From Microbulbifer sp. Q7 (GTDB lineage Bacteria > Pseudomonadota > Gammaproteobacteria > Pseudomonadales > Cellvibrionaceae), in assembly GCF_001639145.1 (NCBI RefSeq), contig NZ_LROY01000001.1, positions 560,501-624,500 of the forward strand: a stretch of DNA of 64,000 bases, in the 5' to 3' direction. The notes under the pieces were generated by a model. It saw only the letters and a program-made list of their open reading frames with translations. It did not search any database and had not been told where the DNA came from. The stretch's first letter is position 1. Every line of letters starts with the position of its first letter. This document shows, in pieces, positions 8,150-17,484 of this stretch. The translations under genes and the position numbers were made by a program.

Positions 8150-10231
8150 CTAGGGTGCCGCTTCTGCCTGCAAGGTCACCCCGGAATAGGCACTGTAGCC
8201 GCGGATGCTGATATACCAGGTGCCCGCCTGCGGGTTGCTGATGCTGCAGCTCTCGTCGTTGCCCCAGCGATAGGGGCGGCAGTTGTAGCTGCTGGTGGTG
8301 GGCTGAGAGCCGTAGCGCACATACAGGTCGCCATCGCCACTGCCGCCACTCATTAGCACTTCCAGCGAACTCATACCGCTGTTCACATCCAGGGTGAAGT
8401 GCTGCCAGTTACCGCTTGCGCCGGACAGGTTTGATTCGGTCCAGCCGGTAGCGCCGCCACCGCTGCTGCCCTCGTCGAAACTGCCCACCAGGCTCACGCC
8501 AGAGAAGCTGCTGTAGGCGCGCACCATCACGTAGTAGGTGCCGGCCTGCACATTATTGATGGAACAGGTTTCGCTGTTGCCGTTCAGGTAGGGGCGGCAA
8601 TCGTAGGCCGACGTGGTGGGCTGGCTGCCGAAGCGCACATACAGGTCGGCATCGCCGCTGCCGCCAGAGATCTGGAAGCTCAGGTTGGATGCACCGGCAG
8701 GTACTTCGAGGGTGTACTGCAGTTCCTGGCCGCTGGAGGCGGCAAGGCCAGTCTCGGCGACGCCGTTGCTCAGCTCACCATCACCCGGGGTGGGATCACC
8801 ACCGCCGCCACCGTTGGCCGCATTCACCGCCGCAGTCGCGTCAACAATACCGGTACCGCACTGGCTACAGCTGCCGGGGAAGCTGCGCGCAGTGTTTTTC
8901 AGGATGGTTTCCACTTCCGTGGGGGTAATGCCACTGTCTACCGCGTACAGCAGGGCTGCGGCGCCGGCCACGTGCGGGGCCGCCATGCTGGTGCCCTGGT
9001 AGAACGCGTAGTTGTCGCTACCCGGACCCTGGGTGCCGCTGTTGAGGGTGGAAAGTACGCCGTTGGAGTTGGTGGACGTCTCACCGCCCGGTGCGGCCAC
9101 GTCCACCACGCTGCCGTAGTTGGAGTAGTAGGCACGGCTGCCGGCGCGGTTGGTAGAGGCCACGGAGATTACCCCGTTACAGCTCGCCGGGCTGTAGTTG
9201 GCGGCGTTGGCGTTGGAGTTACCTGCGGCCACCACCACCGTGGTGCCGAGGCTGCGCGCGGTGTTGATCGCATTTTGCGTGGTGGTATCGCAGGCACCGC
9301 CACCGCCGAGGCTCAGGTTCAGCACCTGGGCCGGATTGGCGTTGGCAGGCACGCCACTGACGTTGCCGCCGGCACCCCAGATGATGCCGTCGGCAATATC
9401 CGAGGTGTAACCACCGCAGCGGCCCAGTACGCGGATCGGTACGATTTTGGATTTGTAGGCGACGCCGGCGACGCCGGTGCCGTTATTGGTGACGGCGGCG
9501 ATGGTGCCCGCCACATGGGTGCCATGCCAGCTGCTGTTGCGCGCCGGCTGGCCGGCTCCACAGGCGCCGGCGGGAGACCAGTCGCCCGGGTCGCGGGCAT
9601 CGCTGTCGCGGCCATTGCCATCCTGCGCCACAGTCGTGTCGGAGATCATGTCGTAGCCGGGCAGCAGGTTGGCGTTCAGATCGGCGTGCGGGCGATAGCC
9701 GGTGTCGATCACACCCACCACAACGCCCTCACCCTGGGTGACGTCCCAGGCACTTGGCAGGTTGAGGCCGCCGGTGGCTTCAAAGTAATGCCACTGCTGG
9801 TTGTAGTTGGCATCGTTGGGGGTGGCCATAGGCTGCATCAGGCGGTCGGGTTCTGCATATTCCACCTGCGGGTCCTGTTGCAGGCGGGCGATGATGGCGT
9901 TCAATTCTGCCTTGTTTGCGCGCTTTTCCAGTTTCATCAACTGGGCGCCGGTGGCGAGACGACGCATATGCTTGAAGCGATGGCCGGCGGTCTGGGCAAC
10001 CCGGTCCATTGCGGTCTGCGACATAGACATGGCATTGGCGCCGGGCAGCGTATTTTTGTATTTGACGATAATGCGGTCGGTGATCACTTCATCGGCCGCC
10101 ACGGACATGGCCGATAACTCCGGTTCCACCGCCTGGGCGGAAAAGCTGACACCGAAGGTGGTCGTTAGCAAAAGCGTGGCCGCGCCGAGCACGGCGCCGG
10201 GCCCTGGTCTAAGTAATGCTGATAATTTCAT
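8150..10231 (-). CDS. Secreted S8 family serine protease (subtilase) with two PPC domains
   Basis: A 693-residue exported protease. The order is a Sec signal peptide (about residues 1-35, ending SFSAQA), an I9-type inhibitor propeptide (to about 130), and a catalytic domain with Asp in VIDTGYRPHAD (near 176), His in WHGTHVAGT (near 236) and Ser in GTSMAAPHV (near 415). After a Gly-rich linker come two pre-peptidase C-terminal (PPC) domains, each with the SGGSGDADLYVRFG/SGGSGDGDLYVRYG motif. The ATG at 10231 is chosen because GGAG lies about 10 nt upstream. The PPC domains are normally removed after export. This is typical of marine polymer-degrading bacteria. Confidence 0.94.
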   Translation of the reverse strand: MKLSALLRPGPGAVLGAATLLLTTTFGVSFSAQAVEPELSAMSVAADEVITDRIIVKYKNTLPGANAMSMSQTAMDRVAQTAGHRFKHMRRLATGAQLMKLEKRANKAELNAIIARLQQDPQVEYAEPDRLMQPMATPNDANYNQQWHYFEATGGLNLPSAWDVTQGEGVVVGVIDTGYRPHADLNANLLPGYDMISDTTVAQDGNGRDSDARDPGDWSPAGACGAGQPARNSSWHGTHVAGTIAAVTNNGTGVAGVAYKSKIVPIRVLGRCGGYTSDIADGIIWGAGGNVSGVPANANPAQVLNLSLGGGGACDTTTQNAINTARSLGTTVVVAAGNSNANAANYSPASCNGVISVASTNRAGSRAYYSNYGSVVDVAAPGGETSTNSNGVLSTLNSGTQGPGSDNYAFYQGTSMAAPHVAGAAALLYAVDSGITPTEVETILKNTARSFPGSCSQCGTGIVDATAAVNAANGGGGGDPTPGDGELSNGVAETGLAASSGQELQYTLEVPAGASNLSFQISGGSGDADLYVRFGSQPTTSAYDCRPYLNGNSETCSINNVQAGTYYVMVRAYSSFSGVSLVGSFDEGSSGGGATGWTESNLSGASGNWQHFTLDVNSGMSSLEVLMSGGSGDGDLYVRYGSQPTTSSYNCRPYRWGNDESCSISNPQAGTWYISIRGYSAYSGVTLQAEAAP

Positions 10232-10473
10232 TGTTGCGAATTTCTCCATAATTATTTTTATCGACGGAGCTGGATAGAGCCGCCGCTAAATACCGCGGAA
10301 ATCCTGAGCGGCAACCCGCGAGAAATGTCGCAATTGTGTTGCGGATTAATCTCGCTGGGTCTTGGTTTAACGAGGAGAATGATTGCGGCCACAATCGTAT
10401 AACAGGACAACTCTTTGGAATTCGCGCCAAATTTAGGGTGTACTTGGTACGCTTGTAACCCATTGGGTGACGA

Positions 10474-10491
10474 GCGTGACGGGGGTCACGC
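10474..10491. repeat. Perfect 7-bp inverted repeat
   Basis: GCGTGAC-gggg-GTCACGC lies in the 293-nt gap between the MFS gene stop and the subtilase start. It could be a hairpin ending the MFS transcript (no T-run) or an operator upstream of the protease. Confidence 0.4.
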
Positions 10492-10524
10492 GCGCTGGCA
10501 TCCATTTTGTTTTCAGACGAACGT

Positions 10525-11745
10525 TTAGCGGTTCTGATCCGTGACTGTGGGCGACCGCCGCAGTGACAGAATAAAACCCAGCAGGCCGAACACCGGCCCG
10601 GGCAGCAGTAACCAGACGGCATCCGGCCCGCTCAGCTCAAACAGTGCACTGACCCCGGCGATTGAAATGACAGAAATGGCGAAGCCGATCGCGTTTTGAA
10701 TGGCCAGTGCAGCGCCCACCAGTTGTCGTGGACAGGCGGCTGCAGCAAGCGCAGAAAACTGGGGAGAATCCGCAATCACCGTGGCCCCCCAGATCAACAG
10801 CAAAATCACAAGCGAGATTGCCGGTAAAGCATCCCACAGCAGAGCAAAAATCAGCGCACAGCAACCAGAGGCGGCCAGTGCGCCCAGCGCCACCGGCGCG
10901 CTGCCAATTTTGCGGGACAAGGCACCGCCCACCACACAGCCCAGCGCACCGATCGCAATAATGCCGAATGACAGGCCGGCAACGCCCATGCCGGGAAACT
11001 GTTCAATTAATAAGGTGCTGGACACCACAAGTGGCACCACTGTCCAGAAGGCGTAGAGCTCCCACATATGCCCGAAATAACCGAGTGCGGCAGCGCGGAA
11101 CATGGGAATACGAAACGCCTGTAAGACCGCCGGCGTATGAAAGCCTGGTCGCGAGTGCGGTGTTGGGATTGTTCTCGCTGGCTGTGGCAGATACGGGCCC
11201 TCCCCCAGTCGCGCAATCCACAGCGCGGCGAGTAGCGCAAGTAGCGAGGACACACTGACAACCCACTGCCACGGCAGTGTCGCGCCGACTTCCCGCAGCC
11301 CGTGGGGCAGCGCGGTGCCCAGAGTCAGCATTGCCACCAGTAGCGCCAGCGCCGCACCGGCCCGCTCTGGCGCCCAGCTCACCACCAGCTTCATACCCAT
11401 GGGATAAATTCCGGCAAGGCAGATACCGACCAGAAAACGGAATACCAGCGCACTGCCCAGCCCATCGGCCAACCAGGCAAAGCACCCGTTGAACAGGGCA
11501 CCTGCAAGGGCGCTCACCGCAAAAATACGACTCGCACGAAAACGATCGGCGATACCGCCAAGAGCGAGAGTCAGGGTGCCGAGAATAAATCCGCATTGCA
11601 CGGCATTCGTCAGCCAACCCATATCCGCAGCGGTCACCTGCCAGCGCAGGGCAAGATCATCGGCGGCACCGTTGGCACTGAACCACAGGGAGGTGCCGAA
11701 GAGCTGCGCGAGCGCAATCAGCGTAACGGGGCCAAACAGTCGCAT
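10525..11745 (-). CDS. MFS transporter
   Basis: A 406-residue protein with about 12 hydrophobic helices and the major-facilitator layout. It has a basic loop after helix 2 (GGIADRFRASR, resembling motif A) and an equivalent between helices 8 and 9 (GGALSRKIGSAPVALG). The substrate cannot be deduced; family members export drugs or move sugars and organic acids. It begins 36 nt after the glycosyltransferase stop, so the two are probably co-transcribed. Confidence 0.85.
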   Translation of the reverse strand: MRLFGPVTLIALAQLFGTSLWFSANGAADDLALRWQVTAADMGWLTNAVQCGFILGTLTLALGGIADRFRASRIFAVSALAGALFNGCFAWLADGLGSALVFRFLVGICLAGIYPMGMKLVVSWAPERAGAALALLVAMLTLGTALPHGLREVGATLPWQWVVSVSSLLALLAALWIARLGEGPYLPQPARTIPTPHSRPGFHTPAVLQAFRIPMFRAAALGYFGHMWELYAFWTVVPLVVSSTLLIEQFPGMGVAGLSFGIIAIGALGCVVGGALSRKIGSAPVALGALAASGCCALIFALLWDALPAISLVILLLIWGATVIADSPQFSALAAAACPRQLVGAALAIQNAIGFAISVISIAGVSALFELSGPDAVWLLLPGPVFGLLGFILSLRRSPTVTDQNR

Positions 11746-11781
11746 GGAATCGAAGCCTGTTCTGGGCGCGGGAGCCGGGAA

Positions 11782-13020
11782 TTACCCGTTGCCCGGCAAT
11801 TGGTTTTTCGCCTCGATCCAGCGACTCATGAACTCTTCCGCGCGGTGTTCGGTGCGCCGCAAAATGCGGCCCCAGATATTGCGATTGCGATGGGCGTCGA
11901 GATCGGCCGTCACCGACGCCACGCGCTCGATCAAGTCACGTGCATGGGGCGCATGGGAAAAACCGGAGACCAGTGCGCGAGTACCCGCATCCTGCACTGT
12001 CTGCCAGCGCTCCTGGTTCTGGTAAATGTCTGCGGCAATCTTGGCAAACTGATCCGGTTCTTCCGTCAGCGGGTATCCCCAGGCATCGTCGTCCGCCATC
12101 GACTCGGCACCGATCGGGGTAGTGATGGTAGGCGTACCGGCAAGCCAGCCATCGAGAATTTTGCCCTTCTGCCCCGCGCCGAAGCGCAGCGGTGCCAGGT
12201 TCAGCCGGTAGCGTGCGAGCGTCGCAAGTGCGTCGTCGGTGCGGCCGATGATGCGCAGGCCGGCTTTGGGGTTGTGGAAACGCTGCATGGCGTGGTCCGC
12301 ATAGGCGCCATACACATGGCACTCCACACCGGGCAGCAACGCGCGCAGCTGCGGCCAGACCGCCTCGGCAAACCAGCTCACCGCATCCCGATTGGGTGCG
12401 TGCTTGAAACCGCCGATCATCGCCACATGTTCACGCTCCGCGAAACCGGGCAGCAAATTCGGCTGCGGCATTTCCCGCACCAGAAACGGCAGATAGTGCA
12501 ATTGCCAGTCGGGCAGGCCGAAATGGTTTTTCAGCAGATCCATCTCAACCCGGGAAATCATGATGGTGAGATCGCAGCGCGCCATGGCGGCAATCTCGCG
12601 CTCGGCCACCGGATGAAAGAGGTTGAGTGGCTGGCCTGTTTTCAGCGCCAGGTGGCGGGCCTCGCGCAGGCTGTGAAAATCGCTGGTATCCAGCAGCGTT
12701 ACCGCGCGCGGGCACTGCGCCCGCACCCGCCAGCCGAACTGCTCTTCCATCATAAAGCGGTCGTAAATCACCAGCGTGGGGTCTAGTGCGCGCACCCAGT
12801 CGTCGAAGCTGGAGTCATTCACCTCAATCTGGTGTTCGCTGTAACCGGTGTGCGCCTGAAAGGGTGTGGGTTGCGCCGGGCTGGCAATCTCAATGGTGTA
12901 ACCCGCGTCACTGAGCAGGTCGAGAATATCCAGGGTGCGCCGACCGGCGGCGGTGGAGGCGGGCTCAGGCCATTGCTTGGCAATCAGCAGGGCACGGTTT
13001 GCAGGGGTATCGGATAACAT
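11782..13020 (-). CDS. Glycosyltransferase (GT-B fold, group 1-like)
   Basis: A 412-residue protein. The C-terminal half has the GT-B nucleotide-sugar region: MIGGFKHAPNRDAV near residue 205, then FGAGQKGKILDGWLAGTPTI near 275, where Gly-rich and Glu/Lys positions of group 1 transferases sit. The N-terminal half (LLIAKQWPEPASTAAGRR) resembles acceptor domains of the same fold. It has no signal peptide or membrane helix. Donor and acceptor are unknown. No other polysaccharide genes are adjacent, so this is an orphan transferase paired with the MFS gene. Confidence 0.8.
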   Translation of the reverse strand: MLSDTPANRALLIAKQWPEPASTAAGRRTLDILDLLSDAGYTIEIASPAQPTPFQAHTGYSEHQIEVNDSSFDDWVRALDPTLVIYDRFMMEEQFGWRVRAQCPRAVTLLDTSDFHSLREARHLALKTGQPLNLFHPVAEREIAAMARCDLTIMISRVEMDLLKNHFGLPDWQLHYLPFLVREMPQPNLLPGFAEREHVAMIGGFKHAPNRDAVSWFAEAVWPQLRALLPGVECHVYGAYADHAMQRFHNPKAGLRIIGRTDDALATLARYRLNLAPLRFGAGQKGKILDGWLAGTPTITTPIGAESMADDDAWGYPLTEEPDQFAKIAADIYQNQERWQTVQDAGTRALVSGFSHAPHARDLIERVASVTADLDAHRNRNIWGRILRRTEHRAEEFMSRWIEAKNQLPGNG

Positions 13021-13106
13021 CTGCAGGATTATGCCAGTTAAAGCCGGTGCCCGGTCAGTGGGATGGCGCCGAACCGACGCAACCGATATCGGCCCGACTG
13101 CGGGTG

Positions 13107-13940
13107 TCAGTAAAACAGCAGCGGATGTGACAGGTCGCTGGTGAGCGCCTCGCCGAGATCGAGTTCATCACCTTCCGGATACAGGGTGTTGATCGCCAGT
13201 CGCGGTTCCGACACATAGGACGCCGGGCCCACGGCACCCACATTGAGGCTGACGTTGAAAAAGTGCCGGACTTTACCCTGGTAGCTCTGTTGCACCCGGA
13301 AGCTCGCCATCGGCTCCAGGCCGGAGGCAATATCGGCCCAATCCTCTGGCACGCCCGGATGGGCTGACAGCTCGCGCACCATAGCGTGGTAAATGGGGTC
13401 GTTGGTAAGCAATGCCTCTTGCTGGGTGTACATGAGGACCATCGCCAGCATGTGGTGCCAGGGCTCCTGCGCAGCCCCCTCCGGTGGCCGCCGAAACAGG
13501 AATTCAAAGTGGTTCTCAATGCGGGCCAGTGCCTCGTCACCGACCGAGTCTCGATAGAAGGCAACCCAGCTGCGGTTCACCATCAACAGACGCCCGTATC
13601 GGTCTATCAATGCTGCGGGATAAGGATCCATCGCCTTGAGGGAAAGCAGCATGGCCTTGCGCAACCACCGGAACTCCGGAGCCGCGAAATCGACCGCAGG
13701 GCTGCGTGCCAGATAACCCGCCGCGAGGCGCAGGTAACTGGTGTCTCGTTCGCCGAGCTTAAGCGTCTCGCCGATCGCCTCCACCAGCGACTCACTGGGG
13801 CGCGCCTTCCCGTTTTCCAGAAAACTGATATGCCGGGTGGAGGATTGCAGGTTCAGCGCCAATGCTTCCTGGCTAATGCCGCGCACCTTGCGCCAGAAGC
13901 GCAACAGGTGACCAAATGCCTGGTAAGCCGAATCGCTCAT
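13107..13940 (-). CDS. XRE-family regulator with MmyB-like ligand-binding domain
   Basis: A 277-residue protein. Residues 8-65 form a Cro/C1-type helix-turn-helix (LRFWRKVRGISQEALA, then STRHISFLENGKARPS). The remainder matches the MmyB-type sensor domain (LLMVNRSW near 127, a PAS-like pocket), which in characterised relatives binds fatty-acid-like ligands. It is transcribed divergently from an acyl-CoA dehydrogenase/MaoC/SDR operon, so it probably controls that operon; that is inference from position. GGCGGGGG precedes the ATG. Confidence 0.85.
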   Translation of the reverse strand: MSDSAYQAFGHLLRFWRKVRGISQEALALNLQSSTRHISFLENGKARPSESLVEAIGETLKLGERDTSYLRLAAGYLARSPAVDFAAPEFRWLRKAMLLSLKAMDPYPAALIDRYGRLLMVNRSWVAFYRDSVGDEALARIENHFEFLFRRPPEGAAQEPWHHMLAMVLMYTQQEALLTNDPIYHAMVRELSAHPGVPEDWADIASGLEPMASFRVQQSYQGKVRHFFNVSLNVGAVGPASYVSEPRLAINTLYPEGDELDLGEALTSDLSHPLLFY

Positions 13941-13999
13941 ATCCCCCGCCTGTATAAAACCACCATCGCGACATTTGCACCGGCCGATCGAACTTGACC

Positions 14000-14009
14000 T
14001 GACACGTCA
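14000..14009. promoter_or_regulatory. Possible operator between the XRE regulator and the acyl-CoA operon
   Basis: TGACACGTCA is a near-palindrome (TGAC-ac-GTCA) in the 169-nt divergent gap. It is the only compact dyad I see there, so it is a candidate site for the XRE regulator. Confidence 0.3.
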
Positions 14010-14109
14010 TGGCCGAGTCTAACAACAGGGTCGACAATACCCAAACATCCAACAGCACAGGCGGCACACATCCGACAACCGCCAGTGCGCTACAGATAAC
14101 CGGTGACCT

Positions 14110-15912
14110 ATGGCAGCAAAAATACTCAGTGAACGCGACCTGGCATTTATGCTCTATGAGCTGTTCGATACAGAGTCGCTTACCGCGCGCCCGCGCTATG
14201 CGGAGCACAGCCGTGAGACTTTTGACGCAGCCATTGAAACAGGCAAGGCCGTGGCGCTGAAGCACTTTCTGCCGATCCGCCAGAAGGTCGACACCAATGA
14301 GCCAACCTTTGACGGTGAAAAGGTACATTTGCTGCCGGAAATAAAACCGGCACTGGACGCGGTGATCGAAGCGGGACTGGCGGCACCGGCGAGTGACTTT
14401 GCTGTCGGCGGTATGCAGCTGCCGCTGATCGTCGCCAATGTCGCTCAGGCGCATCTGTCGGCGGTCGCCAGCACTACACTGGGCTATATCTCCCTGACCA
14501 ATGCCAATGCGAACCTGATCGAGGCACACGGTTCCGAGGAGCAGATTGCCACCTGGGTGGGCCCCATGCGCGAGGGCCGCTTTATGGGCACCATGGCAAT
14601 GACCGAGCCCGGCGCCGGCTCGGGCCTGGCCGATCTCACCACCACGGCTACCCGCGAGGCCGACGGCAGCTATCGACTGACCGGCAACAAGATTTTTATT
14701 TCCGGCGGCGACCACGAACTCAGTGAAAACATCGTGCACCTGGTGCTCGCGCGGATAAAGGGTGCGCCGAAAGGTGTGAAGGGTATTTCGCTGTTCATCG
14801 TGCCCAAATTCCTGCTCAACGACGACGGCAGCATCGGCGAGCGCAATGACGTGGCACTGGCCGGCCTGTTCCACAAAATGGGTGGGCGCGGACACACCTC
14901 CACCGCACTCAGCTTCGGTGAAAAAGATGGTGCTGTGGGCTACCTGGTAGGCGAAGAAAACCGGGGCCTGATGTACATGTTCCACATGATGAACGAGGCA
15001 CGCATCATGGTGGGCACCGGTGCTGCCCTCACCGCCCTCACCGGCTATCAGTACTCCCTCGACTATGCCCGCGAACGCCCCCAGGGCCGCCTGCTCGCCA
15101 ATAAAGACCCGGATGCCGCACCCATCAATATCATTGAGCACCCGGACGTGCGCCGCATGCTGCTGGCGCAAAAGGCCTATGCGGAGGGCGCCTATGCCCT
15201 GTGCCTGTACGGCAGCCAGCTGGCGGACGACGAGAAAACCGCCGACACGGCAGAGGCTCGCGCCCACGCACATACCCTGCTGGATTTCCTTACCCCAATC
15301 ATCAAAACCTGGCCTTCAGAATATGGGCCGCAAGCGAATAATCTGGCCATTCAGGTGATGGGCGGACACGGTTATATCAATGAGCACCCGGTGGAAATGT
15401 TCTACCGCGACAACCGTCTCAACCCCATTCATGAGGGCACTACGGGCATCCAGTCGCTGGACCTTCTCGGGCGCAAAGTGCCGATGAACCAGTTCTCTGG
15501 TTACCGCGCGATGCTCGCGGAAATACGGGCCACTATTGCACAGGCGCGTCAAAGCGAAGTGAGTCTGTTCGCAGAACAGCTGGAAGCGGCGCTGGGCGAG
15601 CTGGAGGAAACCACCAGCGCTGTGCAGGGTGCCATGGCGGAGAAAAATCCCGACCTTGTGTTCGCGAATTCCGTCAGTTATCTGGAGATGTTCGGGCATA
15701 TCGTCATCGCCTGGATCTGGCTGCGCCAGGGCCTCGTCGCCGACGCTGGACTGCAGGGTGACCCGCACATAGAAGACGAAAACTTTTATCGCGGAAAACT
15801 GCAGACGATGCAGTATTTCTTTCGCTCTGAACTGCCAAAAATTTACCACTGGTCAAAGCTGGTGCGCGATATCGACAGTACCAGCTTCGATATGCAAACC
15901 GACTGGTTTTAA
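14110..15912 (+). CDS. Acyl-CoA dehydrogenase with C-terminal extension
   Basis: A 600-residue flavoprotein that would introduce the trans-2 double bond into an acyl-CoA. Signature motifs are MAMTEPGAGSGLADL (near 163-177), the FAD-binding GNKIFISGGDHE (near 194), and the C-terminal VMGGHGYINEHPVEMFYRD followed by the GTTGIQSLDLLGRK tail. About 120 further residues form the C-terminal domain found in the long, FadE-like acyl-CoA dehydrogenases of Pseudomonas and relatives. It is first in a three-gene operon with MaoC and SDR genes. Chain-length specificity is unknown. Confidence 0.93.
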   Translation: MAAKILSERDLAFMLYELFDTESLTARPRYAEHSRETFDAAIETGKAVALKHFLPIRQKVDTNEPTFDGEKVHLLPEIKPALDAVIEAGLAAPASDFAVGGMQLPLIVANVAQAHLSAVASTTLGYISLTNANANLIEAHGSEEQIATWVGPMREGRFMGTMAMTEPGAGSGLADLTTTATREADGSYRLTGNKIFISGGDHELSENIVHLVLARIKGAPKGVKGISLFIVPKFLLNDDGSIGERNDVALAGLFHKMGGRGHTSTALSFGEKDGAVGYLVGEENRGLMYMFHMMNEARIMVGTGAALTALTGYQYSLDYARERPQGRLLANKDPDAAPINIIEHPDVRRMLLAQKAYAEGAYALCLYGSQLADDEKTADTAEARAHAHTLLDFLTPIIKTWPSEYGPQANNLAIQVMGGHGYINEHPVEMFYRDNRLNPIHEGTTGIQSLDLLGRKVPMNQFSGYRAMLAEIRATIAQARQSEVSLFAEQLEAALGELEETTSAVQGAMAEKNPDLVFANSVSYLEMFGHIVIAWIWLRQGLVADAGLQGDPHIEDENFYRGKLQTMQYFFRSELPKIYHWSKLVRDIDSTSFDMQTDWF

Positions 15913-15944
15913 TACCTGCCACAAACGAAGAATCAGGAAGCATC

Positions 15945-16403
15945 ATGATCACTGTTAGCAAAGAATCCCTGCCGGACTATGTAGGTATGGACTTGAAAGC
16001 CACCGATTGGCACAGCGTGCGCCAGCAACAGATCGACCTGTTTGCCGAGGTAACCCTCGATCATCAGTTCATTCACGTCGATCCCGAGCGCGCGGCGCAA
16101 ACACCCTTCGGCTCCACCATTGCCCATGGTTTTTTATCCCTGTCGATGCTGTCCCATTTTGCGGAAACCTTTGGCATTGCCATTGAGGGTTCTTACATGG
16201 GGATCAATTACGGGTTTGACCGGGTGCGGTTTATTGCCCCGGTAAAGGTCGACAGTCGCATTCGCGCCCAAGCCAGGCTCTCTGCGTGCGAAGAAAAAAA
16301 CCCCGGCCAGTTCATGCTCAAATTTGACGTCGCCATCGAAATAGAGGGCGAGGAAAAGCCGGCCCTAAAGGCGGAGTGGCTGACCATGCAAATGGTTGCC
16401 TGA
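15945..16403 (+). CDS. MaoC family (R)-specific enoyl-CoA hydratase-like protein
   Basis: A 152-residue hotdog-fold protein. The hydratase motif is seen as DHQFIHVDPERAAQTPFGST followed by IAHGFLSLSML, holding the catalytic Asp/His pair (D-x4-H and the AHG turn). It would add water to the enoyl-CoA made by the preceding dehydrogenase. AGGAAG lies just before the ATG, and the gap to the upstream gene is 32 nt. Confidence 0.92.
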   Translation: MITVSKESLPDYVGMDLKATDWHSVRQQQIDLFAEVTLDHQFIHVDPERAAQTPFGSTIAHGFLSLSMLSHFAETFGIAIEGSYMGINYGFDRVRFIAPVKVDSRIRAQARLSACEEKNPGQFMLKFDVAIEIEGEEKPALKAEWLTMQMVA

Positions 16404-16459
16404 AGGCGCCCGGGCATACCCGACAAGGCAAGTTCCGATAAATAAAAGTGAGAAAGGTA

Positions 16460-17374
16460 ATGACGGTACGTTTTGAAGGCCAGGTGGCCATCGTAACCGG
16501 CGCCGGCAACGGCCTGGGCAAATCCCATGCCCTGGCGCTGGCGGCACGCGGTGCAAAAGTAGTAGTTAATGATTTGGGCGGCGCCCGCGATGGCAGTGGT
16601 GCCTCATCTGACGCGGCGCTCGCAGTGGTGCGTGAGATCGAGGCGAGCGGCGGGGAGGCTATTGCTCACGGCGCCAACGTGGCCAAGTTCGACGAGGTTC
16701 AGGACATGGTTCAGCAGGCCATGGCCAAGTGGGGCCGCGTTGATATCCTCATCAACAATGCCGGCATCCTGCGCGATAAGTCGTTCGCCAAGATGGAGCT
16801 GGCGGATTTCCAGCTGGTGATGGACGTGCACGTAATGGGTTCCGTGAACTGCACCAAGGCCGTCTGGGACATCATGCGGGAACAGAACTACGGCCGCATC
16901 GTCATGACCACTTCCTCCAGCGGCATGTACGGTAACTTCGGGCAGTCGAATTATGGCGCGGCAAAAATGGCTGTTCTGGGCCTGATGAATACCCTGGTAC
17001 TCGAAGGGGGCAAGTACGATATCCGTGTCAACGCGCTGTCGCCCACTGCCGGCACCCGCATGACCGAGGACCTGATGCCGCAAGAATTCCTGGCAATGCT
17101 CACGCCGGAGGCGGTCACAGCCGGTGCGCTTGCCCTGTGCCACCGGGATGCGCCCACCCGCTTCATCCTCTGCGCCGGTGCCGGCGGTTATGCCAGCACG
17201 CGCCTGTTCGAAACCGCTGGCACCTTCATTCCTGCCGATGCACAAACCCCTGAGAGTGTCTTAGAGAACTGGGACAAGATCTGCGATCAGTCCGCGCAGG
17301 CCGAGCTACCTGCCGGTGCGGGGCAGACGGAAAAATTCCTCAAGATGGCAATGGCCAACACCCAGTCGGCCTGA
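16460..17374 (+). CDS. SDR oxidoreductase, multifunctional-enzyme-2-like 3-hydroxyacyl-CoA dehydrogenase
   Basis: A 304-residue classical SDR. The cofactor motif is TGAGNGLGKSHA, followed by VVVNDLGGARDGSG, a stretch characteristic of the dehydrogenase half of peroxisomal multifunctional enzyme 2 (HSD17B4). NNAG and the catalytic Ser/Tyr/Lys (SSSGMYGNFGQSNYGAAK) are intact. It would oxidise the (R)-3-hydroxyacyl-CoA from the MaoC step. The start at ATG 16460 follows AAAGG; a GTG at 16448 is also in frame. It is the last gene of the operon. Confidence 0.92.
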   Translation: MTVRFEGQVAIVTGAGNGLGKSHALALAARGAKVVVNDLGGARDGSGASSDAALAVVREIEASGGEAIAHGANVAKFDEVQDMVQQAMAKWGRVDILINNAGILRDKSFAKMELADFQLVMDVHVMGSVNCTKAVWDIMREQNYGRIVMTTSSSGMYGNFGQSNYGAAKMAVLGLMNTLVLEGGKYDIRVNALSPTAGTRMTEDLMPQEFLAMLTPEAVTAGALALCHRDAPTRFILCAGAGGYASTRLFETAGTFIPADAQTPESVLENWDKICDQSAQAELPAGAGQTEKFLKMAMANTQSA

Positions 17375-17377
17375 GCG

Positions 17378-17391
17378 CGTTACCGGTAACG
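17378..17391. repeat. 14-bp perfect palindrome
   Basis: CGTTACCGGTAACG immediately follows the SDR stop, between convergent genes. It has no loop and no T-run, so it is more like a protein site than a terminator. The function is unknown. Confidence 0.4.
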
Positions 17392-17484
17392 GCCAATTAT
17401 TTATCGCACTGCAGGCGCGCTGCCGCAGTGCCGATGAATAAAAGTGCTTTCTTTTTTTGGAGCAGTATCCGCGCTACGCACCGG

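Noticed and set aside
13873..15273. A 466-codon minus-strand frame opposite the acyl-CoA dehydrogenase
   Set aside because: The dehydrogenase motifs are complete on the plus strand; the antisense frame overlaps the divergent promoter.
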